This document shows, piece by piece, positions 54,165-61,192 of a stretch of DNA of 64,000 nt. A program made the translations under genes and the position numbers. A model generated the notes under the pieces. That model was not told the origin of the DNA. It searched no databases and saw nothing but the letters and a program-made list of their open reading frames with translations. The DNA is from Clostridium sp. OF03-18AA (GTDB lineage Bacteria > Bacillota > Clostridia > Lachnospirales > Lachnospiraceae), in the NCBI RefSeq assembly GCF_003478035.1, contig NZ_QUEP01000002.1, forward strand, positions 248,001 to 312,000. Direction: 5' to 3'. Within the stretch, counting starts at the first letter, position 1; each line of letters begins with the position of its first letter.

Positions 54165-54590
54165 TTATGCCGTTTGACTTCCTGATGATTCTTTTTTGAC
54201 AGAATATTTTTCATTATCCAGTAATGTGTTAATTCGTTCAATGACTTTAATTCTGTCAACTGCATCCAGTTTAATAAATGAAGAAATCACAAATTTGGTT
54301 TCTTCATCATAAACTTGTTTTACCAGTTCAACAGATTCAGACTGTTCTTGAATATTTGAACAATCCATTAGATCACAAACTGATACACCAAGTTTTTCTG
54401 CTATGATCTTTAACTTGGATGTAGGGACATCGTTAGTCCCTTTTTCAATCTTTGAAATAGTAGACCGTGCGTTGTCCGTATTCCATCCGCAAAGGTTGGC
54501 AAGTGCTTCTTGAGAAAGTCCTTTATCGTCCCGGTATTTTTTTATGTTATTACCAAGAATTTTCAGAAAATCCTTCTTTTTATCTACCAC
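54165..54590 (-). CDS. XRE-family (CI-like) repressor
   Basis: 141 residues. N-terminal HTH (LGNNIKKYRDDKGLSQEALANLCGWNT, then STISKIEKGTNDVPTSKLKIIAEKLGV) and a helical C-terminal half (FVISSFIKLDAVDRIKVIERINTLL) for oligomerisation; no S24 protease domain, so induction would not be by RecA-style autocleavage. The start is GTG 54590 behind AAAGGGGGTGA; the frame open to 54644 extends past that site. It faces the early operon across divergent promoters and is the natural ligand for the 19-bp operators. Confidence 0.88.
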   Translation of the reverse strand: MVDKKKDFLKILGNNIKKYRDDKGLSQEALANLCGWNTDNARSTISKIEKGTNDVPTSKLKIIAEKLGVSVCDLMDCSNIQEQSESVELVKQVYDEETKFVISSFIKLDAVDRIKVIERINTLLDNEKYSVKKESSGSQTA

Positions 54591-54615
54591 AACTGTCACC
54601 CCCTTTCTATATGTA

Positions 54616-54644
54616 ATTTTACTATGTTGGGGATTGAAAATCAA
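54616..54644 (-). promoter_or_regulatory. - strand repressor promoter
   Basis: On the - strand TTGATT (54639-54644), 17-nt spacer, TAAAAT (54616-54621). Directs the repressor gene; back to back with the early promoter 29 bp away. Confidence 0.7.
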
Positions 54645-54672
54645 CTTTTTTTAAGTTTTTTATAAAAAATAG

Positions 54673-54701
54673 TTGACATTTAATCCACATGGGTTTATAG
54701 T
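54673..54701 (+). promoter_or_regulatory. + strand early promoter
   Basis: Perfect TTGACA (54673-54678), 17-nt spacer, TATAGT (54696-54701). A half operator AATCCACAT (54682-54690) lies in the spacer and a full operator covers the start site. Confidence 0.85.
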
Positions 54702-54707
54702 ATGAAA

Positions 54708-54726
54708 TGTGGACGAACAATCCACA
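54708..54726 (+). promoter_or_regulatory. operator O1 at early promoter start site
   Basis: TGTGGACGAACAATCCACA, imperfect 19-bp palindrome with arms TGTGGA/TCCACA, placed at the transcription start of the early promoter. Same length and arms as the second operator at 57073-57091. Confidence 0.7.
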
Positions 54727-55308
54727 AGAAACAAAGCAAGTAGGAAGGACACGGGTGAAGCGATAGGGCTACACGCAAGTGACATGGTGGTCAGGCTGCC
54801 GGATAGCAGATAGAGCGTGTGAAGAATAAACATGACCCGTCAAAGTAGTTGAAGAAAACAGGAACGGTAGGGCAAGAAAGCACAGTGTACCGCACTATTT
54901 GAAGAAAGCGGACAGGCTGAACCAATCGGCACTTTACCCCTAAAACAAGAAACCGTTAAGTGGAAGAATCAACCGCACGAGATGACACAGCACTTTGTTT
55001 CAGGGTCAGGAAGTTCCCCGACTTCCTGACTACTTCAAAAAGAACTGTTGCAGCAGTTCCGGGGAAAAGAACCAAGGAATAGGATTTCAGTTCTTTCAAA
55101 AAATTGTCTATTGTATGTCGGTCAACAGGTTTTGGTGGTTTTAATGTGAAACCCCGGCGGTTTGAACAGCACCGTTCAAAAAGTTCAATGATGTGTAACA
55201 GGTTTTCAGATTTTAATGTGAAATCTGATAAAGGCAAGACACCCCTGATGCAATAAGGTGTGCTGACAATAGACAACTTTTTGAAGGAACTGGGAAAGGA
55301 TAAAGGCA
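54727..55308 (+). ncRNA. large structured non-coding leader of the early operon
   Basis: No plausible gene on either strand. Four consecutive folds by exact complementarity: (1) ACGGGT 54751/ACCCGT 54835 enclosing ACACGC 54771/GCGTGT 54815 and CTGC 54796/GCAG 54806; (2) AACGGT 54863/ACCGTT 54952 with AGGG/CCCT and hairpin 54916-54930; (3) GTCAGGAAGT 55005/ACTTCCTGAC 55021 whose loop TCCCCG (55015-55020) matches CGGGGA (55060-55065), with hairpin GAACTG/CAGTTC (55042-55059) between; (4) 27-bp stem 55088-55114/55266-55292 (one mismatch, one G-T) around four hairpins. Ends 16 nt before the first gene. Could be a cis-acting leader or a large phage RNA in its own right. Confidence 0.7.
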
Positions 55309-56634
55309 ATGATTGATTTCATAAAAGATGCGGATTGCACCAAGGACACGCCTGTCAGATTTGGTGTTCCTGATGCACCGATATATGGCAAGGGCATCAA
55401 ATTGAAACCAAGGGTTGACGGTAGAACTGATTCAGAGCATTTCAAGAAAATCTATTTGCCGGAACTTTTACCACTTGAAGAATATGATCTGATAGTCGTT
55501 TTGATTTCCGGCGGTAAGGATTCAGTTGCTTGTTACCTAAAACTTCTTGAACTTGGTGTACCAAAGGAAAGAATAGAGTTTTGGCATCACGATATTGACG
55601 GCGGGCATCCTTCAAGGCGTATGGACTGGAAATGTACCCAAAACTATGTAAAAGCACTTGCAGATGCAGAGGGTATCAAGTTAAGGGTTTCTTACAGGGT
55701 GAACGGTTTCTTTGGTGAATTGTACCGCATAGGTGCATCAGAACCGATTGAATGGATTGACCCTGATACTGGGGAAGTCAGACAGTGCAAATTGTCAAGT
55801 AATTACCTGAAATGTAAGGAACTGAAAGAACAGGCAACAGAAGAAATGGAAGAACTTCTGAAACAGTATGGTTACAGAATGAAGTTTCCGGCAAAGACTG
55901 GTGACCTGTCAAGGCGTTGGTGTTCCGCTTATTTGAAAATATGTGTTGCAGATACCGTTGTCAGTAATCTTGACCGACTGGGTGAACTTGAAGAACTTGG
56001 TGGAAAAAGACACAAGTTCCCGGCAAAAGGCGGTACACATTCAGGGCGGTGGTGCAGCGGTAACTTAAAGGCAGCAGTCCAAGACAGTGTGACGGCAAAC
56101 CTTGAAGAAACCAAGCATGATAAGAAAATACTGATTGTGTCAGGTGAACGCCGTGGTGAATCAGCCGGGCGGTCAAAGTACAATGAAATGGAAATACACC
56201 GCACCAATGCGGAAGCCAAGGCACACAGAATTGTTCATCAATGGCGGTGCTGCATTGATTATTCTGAAAAGGATGTGTGGGAACTGCTGAAACGGCATCA
56301 TATAAGCTCACACCCATGTTACAGGATAGGTTGGAACAGATGCAGTTGTATGATGTGCATATTTTCAACACCCCGTTTATTTGCCGGGGTAAAAGAACTT
56401 TTTCCTGATGATTATGCAGCACTAAGGCATGATGAAGAAGTTCTTGGGTTCACCCTTGATAACAAAAAGAACCTTGATGAATTTATAGGTGATACAAAGT
56501 CATGTGTCTGTTGGGATGACAGGAAAGCAATTCATTCAATACTTACTGGTGAGTTCACAACAGATGACATATACACAAATGATTGGAATTATCCTGTTGG
56601 TGCATTTCATGGTGCTGACGGTGGTTCATGTTAG
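55309..56634 (+). CDS. PAPS-reductase-family protein with internal duplication
   Basis: 441 residues. PP-loop SGGKDS at 67-72 in a HUP-type domain, the same fold as PAPS reductase, CysD and DndC; these activate with ATP or sulfated nucleotides. Residues 192-235 and 236-279 are a diverged tandem repeat, KFPAK-x-G-x2-S-x-RWCS-x2-LK-x4-D-x-V-x2-NL. The usual family has one RWC-type substrate motif. The C-terminal part has a Cys cluster (CSCMMC, then CVCW) that could bind Zn or Fe-S. First gene of the early operon, 16 nt after the structured RNA, with GGGAAAGGA as ribosome site. Phage role unknown. Confidence 0.8.
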   Translation: MIDFIKDADCTKDTPVRFGVPDAPIYGKGIKLKPRVDGRTDSEHFKKIYLPELLPLEEYDLIVVLISGGKDSVACYLKLLELGVPKERIEFWHHDIDGGHPSRRMDWKCTQNYVKALADAEGIKLRVSYRVNGFFGELYRIGASEPIEWIDPDTGEVRQCKLSSNYLKCKELKEQATEEMEELLKQYGYRMKFPAKTGDLSRRWCSAYLKICVADTVVSNLDRLGELEELGGKRHKFPAKGGTHSGRWCSGNLKAAVQDSVTANLEETKHDKKILIVSGERRGESAGRSKYNEMEIHRTNAEAKAHRIVHQWRCCIDYSEKDVWELLKRHHISSHPCYRIGWNRCSCMMCIFSTPRLFAGVKELFPDDYAALRHDEEVLGFTLDNKKNLDEFIGDTKSCVCWDDRKAIHSILTGEFTTDDIYTNDWNYPVGAFHGADGGSC

Positions 56635-56649
56635 AAAGAAGGTGGTTAT

Positions 56650-56865
56650 GTGAAGAAAATAGTTGCAGCATGGATTGAGCAGATTCTTGAATTTCCAACC
56701 AAACTTGAATACCTTGCGTACATAGAAAGCCTGAAAAAAGGCAAACCGCAGAAGTTCAAGGAAACATCATTTGAACAGTTGGAATCAGGGGTTGTTAGAA
56801 TAACTATCAGGAAACAGTATAACAACAATGCGTTCCCTGATGATGAAAAGGAAGGTGAAAAATAA
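56650..56865 (+). CDS. small phage protein of unknown function
   Basis: 71 residues, GTG start behind AGAAAGGTGG. Basic and partly helical (VAAWIEQILEFPTKLEYLAYIESLKKGKPQKFKET), acidic at the end. Not recognised. Lies 15 nt after the PAPS-reductase-like gene and 1 nt before the Cro-like gene, so clearly in the operon. Confidence 0.65.
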   Translation: MKKIVAAWIEQILEFPTKLEYLAYIESLKKGKPQKFKETSFEQLESGVVRITIRKQYNNNAFPDDEKEGEK

Positions 56866-56866
56866 G

Positions 56867-57070
56867 ATGATTAAAGGTAATTTATTAAGAGAAAAAATTG
56901 ATGCTTGTGGTTTCAAATTGGTTTACGTTGCTAAACAGGTTGGGGTTTCTTATCAGGCGTTTTTGAAAAAACTCAACAATGAAACAGAGTTCAAAACAAG
57001 TGAGGTAATGATCTTGAAAGAACTTCTTCATTTGACAGATGATGAAGTTATGGAGATTTTTTTTACCTAA
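56867..57070 (+). CDS. Cro-like XRE protein
   Basis: 67 residues, essentially a lone helix-turn-helix: IDACGFKLVYVAKQVGVSYQAFLKKLNNETEFKT, followed by a short helix. Size, position in the early operon and the fold suit a Cro-type antagonist of the - strand repressor (DUF739-like). ATG 56867 is preferred to the ATG at 56828, which lies within the preceding gene. The second operator copy lies 2 nt after its stop. Confidence 0.75.
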   Translation: MIKGNLLREKIDACGFKLVYVAKQVGVSYQAFLKKLNNETEFKTSEVMILKELLHLTDDEVMEIFFT

Positions 57071-57072
57071 AA

Positions 57073-57091
57073 TGTGGATTGTCAATCCACA
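57073..57091 (+). promoter_or_regulatory. operator O2 between two HTH genes
   Basis: TGTGGATTGTCAATCCACA: exact 8-bp arms TGTGGATT/AATCCACA around GTC, 26 nt before the next ATG. No strong promoter overlaps it, so it may act as a roadblock or as part of a regulatory loop with O1. Confidence 0.7.
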
Positions 57092-57116
57092 ATAAAGAAA
57101 GGATAGGTGATAAATT

Positions 57117-57536
57117 ATGAAATTCAGCGAAAAGTTGAAACAGGCTATGCAGCAGTTAGGTGTCAATCAGGCACAGGTGGTTGGAATGACCGGGAAAAGT
57201 AAAGGGTCAATCAGTATGTACCTGAATGACAAAACAGTTCCGTCAGAACAGGTTCAGAGTGATATTGCAGTGTCACTTGGACTTGCACCTGATTATTTTG
57301 AACAAGAAGAAAACCCGGTGATCTTCAAACCGTCAAAGTGTGAAGATGGCATCCAAACCTTAACAATACATGAAGTTGCTAAGTTGATGCATAAGCACAC
57401 AAACACAATAGCACTTGGTTTACAACAGGGGGTTTTTCCTTGGGGGTATGCAATCCATACTTCTGAACACCGTTGGTCTTACTTCATCAATGCAAAGCGT
57501 TTTGCAGAAATTGAGGGGGTGACGGTCAGTGCCTAA
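57117..57536 (+). CDS. two-domain HTH regulator
   Basis: 139 residues. N-terminal XRE HTH (KLKQAMQQLGVNQAQVVGMTGKSKGSISMYLNDKTVP, split) and a C-terminal second DNA-binding-like domain, LTIHEVAKLMHKHTNTIALGLQQGVFPWGYAIHTSEHRWSYFINAKRFAEIEG, which has the look of MerR/excisionase-type winged helices. This architecture is seen in phage regulators. Follows O2 and overlaps the Toprim gene by 8 nt. Confidence 0.75.
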   Translation: MKFSEKLKQAMQQLGVNQAQVVGMTGKSKGSISMYLNDKTVPSEQVQSDIAVSLGLAPDYFEQEENPVIFKPSKCEDGIQTLTIHEVAKLMHKHTNTIALGLQQGVFPWGYAIHTSEHRWSYFINAKRFAEIEGVTVSA

Positions 57537-58431
57537 GATTCAATACAAGGAAATAAATTTCAGGGGCAAAAGTCTTGAACTGATAAACCTTGTGAATCAG
57601 GTGGTTGAAGAATATCAGGCACAGGGATATGAACTGACACTTAGACAGGCATATTATCAGTTAGTTGCCCGTGGGTACATCCCAAACAATGAACGCAGTT
57701 ATAAGAACATTGGAAATCTTATCAATGACGGTAGACTTGCCGGGTTGATTGACTGGCATAGCATCACAGACAGAACCCGCAACCTTAGAAGAAATGGTCA
57801 TTGGGACAATCCGGCTGATGTGATCGCATCCGCAAGATACAGTTATCTGCTGAATAAGTGGGACGGTCAACCGAATTACGTTGAAGTGTGGGTTGAAAAG
57901 GATGCCTTAGTTGATATTGTAGGACAGGCTTGCACACCACTTGACACACCTTATTTTTCATGTAGGGGTTACACATCACAGTCAGAAATGTGGAGTGCAG
58001 CACAACGGTTTATTCGACAGGGTGACCGGGAAAACCGTTTCATCATTCATTTAGGTGACCATGACCCAAGCGGTATTGATATGACAAGGGACATTCAGGA
58101 AAGGCTTTCAATGTTCGGTGCAGATGTTTATGTAAAGCGTGTTGCACTGACAATGAATCAGATTGGTACATATAACCCGCCACCTAACCCGGCAAAGATC
58201 ACAGACAGTAGAGCATCAAAGTATATTGATGAATACGGCAATGAATCTTGGGAACTGGATGCACTTGAACCACAAGTCATCACTGATCTGATAACCAATG
58301 AGGTAACAGCATTAAGAAATGATGAAATTTACCGTTCAATATGTGATTTAGAAGAACGTGGAAAAGATGAACTTAGAATGATAGAACGCAACTATGACAA
58401 GGCTGTTGCATTTTTAGAAAGTGAGGAATAA
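57529..58431 (+). CDS. Toprim-domain protein of TopoVI-A/Spo11-like type
   Basis: 300 residues. N-terminal helical part with LTLRQAYYQLVARGYIPNNERSYKNIGNLINDGR, an arrangement like the winged helix with catalytic Tyr in TopoVI-A/Spo11; then a Toprim-like core with VEVWVEKDALVDIVG (Glu) and FIIHLGDHDPSGIDMTRDI (Asp-x-Asp). It resembles phage or archaeal TopoVI-A-like proteins; no B subunit is seen, so strand cleavage is unproven. GTG start 57529 overlaps the upstream gene. Confidence 0.65.
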   Translation: MPKIQYKEINFRGKSLELINLVNQVVEEYQAQGYELTLRQAYYQLVARGYIPNNERSYKNIGNLINDGRLAGLIDWHSITDRTRNLRRNGHWDNPADVIASARYSYLLNKWDGQPNYVEVWVEKDALVDIVGQACTPLDTPYFSCRGYTSQSEMWSAAQRFIRQGDRENRFIIHLGDHDPSGIDMTRDIQERLSMFGADVYVKRVALTMNQIGTYNPPPNPAKITDSRASKYIDEYGNESWELDALEPQVITDLITNEVTALRNDEIYRSICDLEERGKDELRMIERNYDKAVAFLESEE

Positions 58432-58436
58432 AAACC

Positions 58437-58970
58437 ATGAAAAAATATGAATTTACAGGAGAAACCAAAGAAATCAAATTGTTATTTAGAACCGCAGTAT
58501 TACACCGTATCCGTGCAACTGTTTCATTTGGATTTGTAAAAATCGGTGATCTTGGTGGTTGGATTGAGAAAGAAGAAAACCTTTCACATGAAGGAAAGGC
58601 TTGGGTTTGGGGCAATGCCAAGGTTTGGGGCAATGCCAAGGTTTGGGGCAATGCCAAGGTTTGCGGTGATGCCGAGGTTTGGGGCAATGCCAAGGTTTGC
58701 GGTGATGCCGAGGTCTTTTCTGCAAGTCATGTGTTAGTGATTGGTGCAATCGGCAGTAGAAATGATTTCACTACATTCTATCGTGACAAGGACAATGAAA
58801 TTACAGTCAAGTGTGGTTGTTTCCTTGGAAAGATTGATAGATTTCTTGAAAAGGTTACACAGACCCACGGTGATTCTAAATATGCATTGGTTTACAGAGC
58901 AGCAGTTGAAGTTGCTAAGTTACAGATTGACCTTTCAGGTGAAGCACCAAAGGACGCCGATGAAGAATGA
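58437..58970 (+). CDS. phage protein with short left-handed beta-helix repeat
   Basis: 177 residues. Residues about 57-92 are six imperfect hexapeptide pairs of the form WGNAKV/CGDAEV, the [LIV]-G-x4 pattern that forms left-handed parallel beta-helices, after a KIGDLGGWIEKEENLS start typical of such phage proteins. The C-terminal half (DKDNEITVKCGCFLGKIDRFLEKVTQTHGDSKYA) is a separate domain. Function unknown. Encoded by a 18-bp DNA repeat array. Confidence 0.75.
   Translation: MKKYEFTGETKEIKLLFRTAVLHRIRATVSFGFVKIGDLGGWIEKEENLSHEGKAWVWGNAKVWGNAKVWGNAKVCGDAEVWGNAKVCGDAEVFSASHVLVIGAIGSRNDFTTFYRDKDNEITVKCGCFLGKIDRFLEKVTQTHGDSKYALVYRAAVEVAKLQIDLSGEAPKDADEE
58605..58712 (+). repeat. six tandem 18-bp units within a coding gene
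   Basis: Unit A GTTTGGGGCAATGCCAAG occurs at 58605, 58623, 58641 and 58677; unit B GTTTGCGGTGATGCCGAG at 58659 and 58695, giving A-A-A-B-A-B. In frame and divisible by 3, so copy number can change without frameshift. Confidence 0.95.
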
Positions 58971-60313
58971 AAATGTTGAATTTCATGCCCCATCAGGAAG
59001 AAGCATTGAACAGAACTGAACAGTTCAACCGTTGTGCGTACTATCTTGATATGGGACTGGGTAAAACCTTTGTAGGTGCTGAAAAAATGTATTTGCTGAA
59101 TAATTCGGTGAACTTGGTCATCTGTCAGAAGTCAAAGATAGATGACTGGGTGCAGCACTTCAAAGATTATTACCCAAGTGACAGGGTGATGAACTTGACC
59201 AAGAAAAGTGAAGCAATCAATTTCAGGACACTGGTTGACACCAAGGAATTATACAAAATGGATATTCAGATTGTTGGTGTCATCAATTATGAAACAGCGT
59301 TCAGACGTGATTGGTTACTGAAATTACAGGGGTTTACCCTGATGCTTGATGAATCAAGCCTTATCACCAATGAAACCGCCAAGCGGTCAAAATTCATTCT
59401 GAAAATGAAACCTGAAAGCGTGATTTTGTTATCAGGAACACCAACAGCCGGGAAATATGAAAGGTTGTGGTCACAGGTGCAGTTGTTGGGGTGGAACATT
59501 ACAAAAAAGGCGTTTTGGTCATCATACGTTCAGACTGAATGGGTTGAGAACGGGGACGGGTTCAAGCGTGAGGTTATCACCGGGTATAAGCACACGGAAC
59601 ACTTGAAAAAGAAACTTGCAAGTTATGGCTGCATCTTTATGAAAACAAGTGAAGTTCTTGAACTTCCTGAACAGACTGAACAGAAAATATTCTTTAAGTC
59701 CACAAAGGAATACAAGTATTTCATCAAGCACAGTTATCTGATGTTTGACACCCTGAATTATTGCAAGTTTGATGATGCGGACAGTGAGAATGAAAACCCG
59801 TACATTGAACTGGTCGGTGATAACAGCCTGACCAAGATGCTATATGCACGGCAGTTGTGCGGACAGTGGCATAAGGAAAAACTGGAAGGTTTGCGGGACT
59901 TGGTTGAATCAACAGAAGATAGGCTGATTATATTCTACAACTTTACCGCAGAACTTGAAGCAATGCAGAAAAAACTTGCTGATCTAAACAGACCCTATTC
60001 AGTTGTGAATGGGTCAAAGAAGGACTTGACTGCATACGATCAGGCAGATGATTCAATCACATTCATACAGTACCAAGCCGGGGCAATGGGTGGTAACTAT
60101 CAGAAAGCAAACAAGATTATTTATTTCACCTTGCCACTTGGCAAAGGGTCATGTGATATGTGGGAACAGTCAAAAAAGCGTATTCACCGCATAGGACAAG
60201 CCAAACCGTGCTTTTACTATTACTTACTGGTGAAGGGGACGGTTGAAGAAAGAAACCTTGCAGCGTTGAAAGAAGGGAAGGAACTGACAGATGAATTATT
60301 CAAAAATACTTAA
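58967..60313 (+). CDS. SNF2-type DEAD-like helicase
   Basis: 448 residues, superfamily 2. Walker A MGLGKT (about 29-34), DESS in place of DEAH (motif II), SGTPTAGK (motif III) and motif VI QSKKRIHRIGQ with the Q-x3-R-x2-R arginine finger. Typical phage helicase of early operons, probably acting in phage DNA replication or recombination. Overlaps the beta-helix gene by 4 nt; the small membrane gene starts inside its end. Confidence 0.88.
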   Translation: MKMLNFMPHQEEALNRTEQFNRCAYYLDMGLGKTFVGAEKMYLLNNSVNLVICQKSKIDDWVQHFKDYYPSDRVMNLTKKSEAINFRTLVDTKELYKMDIQIVGVINYETAFRRDWLLKLQGFTLMLDESSLITNETAKRSKFILKMKPESVILLSGTPTAGKYERLWSQVQLLGWNITKKAFWSSYVQTEWVENGDGFKREVITGYKHTEHLKKKLASYGCIFMKTSEVLELPEQTEQKIFFKSTKEYKYFIKHSYLMFDTLNYCKFDDADSENENPYIELVGDNSLTKMLYARQLCGQWHKEKLEGLRDLVESTEDRLIIFYNFTAELEAMQKKLADLNRPYSVVNGSKKDLTAYDQADDSITFIQYQAGAMGGNYQKANKIIYFTLPLGKGSCDMWEQSKKRIHRIGQAKPCFYYYLLVKGTVEERNLAALKEGKELTDELFKNT

Positions 60314-60506
60314 TTGGATATTTGGAATCATGGCATTTATCGGTGTATTCCTGATAATCGGTGCAGTCGGTGCATCTGACTATGCGGTTGAAATGGGAAT
60401 ATATGAACCACTTACTGCACACCTGAAAGAATACATCATTGGTGCGATTCTGATAATTCCCGGAATCATTTATTTGAAAATCACGGAAAGGGGTGATGAA
60501 AATTGA
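60291..60506 (+). CDS. small two-TM membrane protein
   Basis: 71 residues with two predicted TM helices (about 8-28, WIFGIMAFIGVFLIIGAVG, and 46-62, YIIGAILIIPGIIYL) and charged ends. Starts 23 nt inside the helicase gene and overlaps the next gene by 4 nt. Not recognised; could be a holin-like, exclusion or anchor protein. Confidence 0.65.
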   Translation: MNYSKILNWIFGIMAFIGVFLIIGAVGASDYAVEMGIYEPLTAHLKEYIIGAILIIPGIIYLKITERGDEN

Positions 60507-61192
60507 ACTATTCAAAGAGCATGAGAAAGTCGGCAATGGTCAAAAGGGTCTTGATTCTGATTGGTGTTGCACTTGTCGTTGGTTTGGTGATTGGTAATGT
60601 GTCAGGATATGCCCTGAAAACTCATATAACTGCCAAGGACAAGCAGAAAACAGAAGAACAGACACTTGAACGGTCAAGCACTAAAACCCTTGTATATGGG
60701 GCGTATGATGACAGAACTTTCACACAGGAAATTTCCCTTGACTGGGGTGCGGGTGACTTAGATTTCACACCGCTTGACTGCAAGATGCCGGAAGAACAAC
60801 AAGAATTTACATATTACCTTTGTACTGGGTACAACATTGATTTTACCCTTGTTATGGCACTGATTCAGAATGAAAGCAGTTTTGACCCGTCAGTTATAAG
60901 CGTAACAAATGATTACGGTTATATGCAGATCAATAAAATCAATCATCAATGGTTGACTGATACCCTTGGGGTTACGGATTTCACAGACCCATACCAAAAC
61001 ATCAGGGCTGGTGTGTTCGTACTTAGAAAGTTATATGAACGGTATCAAGATACCAATATGGTCTTGATGGCGTACAACATGGGTGAAGATGGTGCTGCCC
61101 GGTTGTGGGAAAAAGGTATCTATTCAACAGATTATACAGAAAAAATACTGAACTATCAGACACAGTTCAATGAACAGTTGGGCGGTGAGTAA
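60503..61192 (+). CDS. membrane-anchored lytic transglycosylase (SLT domain)
   Basis: 229 residues. TM segment at about 14-34, linker, then SLT domain with catalytic Glu in ALIQNESSFDPSVIS, GYMQINKI and MAYNMGEDGAARLW. Cleaves peptidoglycan outside the membrane without water, leaving 1,6-anhydro ends. The start is TTG 60503. Its position in an early operon, far from any lysis module, suggests a role other than lysis, for example cell-wall passage or conjugation-like transfer. Confidence 0.82.
   Translation: MNYSKSMRKSAMVKRVLILIGVALVVGLVIGNVSGYALKTHITAKDKQKTEEQTLERSSTKTLVYGAYDDRTFTQEISLDWGAGDLDFTPLDCKMPEEQQEFTYYLCTGYNIDFTLVMALIQNESSFDPSVISVTNDYGYMQINKINHQWLTDTLGVTDFTDPYQNIRAGVFVLRKLYERYQDTNMVLMAYNMGEDGAARLWEKGIYSTDYTEKILNYQTQFNEQLGGE

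Noticed and set aside
54956..55309. 117-residue - strand ORF in the early leader
   Set aside because: No ribosome site, no recognised domain, and it coincides with the strong RNA helices, whose complementary arms dictate its codons. Treated as non-coding.
58605..58712. Possible CRISPR-like array
   Set aside because: Repeats are 18 bp, directly tandem without spacers, in frame, and encode hexapeptide beta-helix units.
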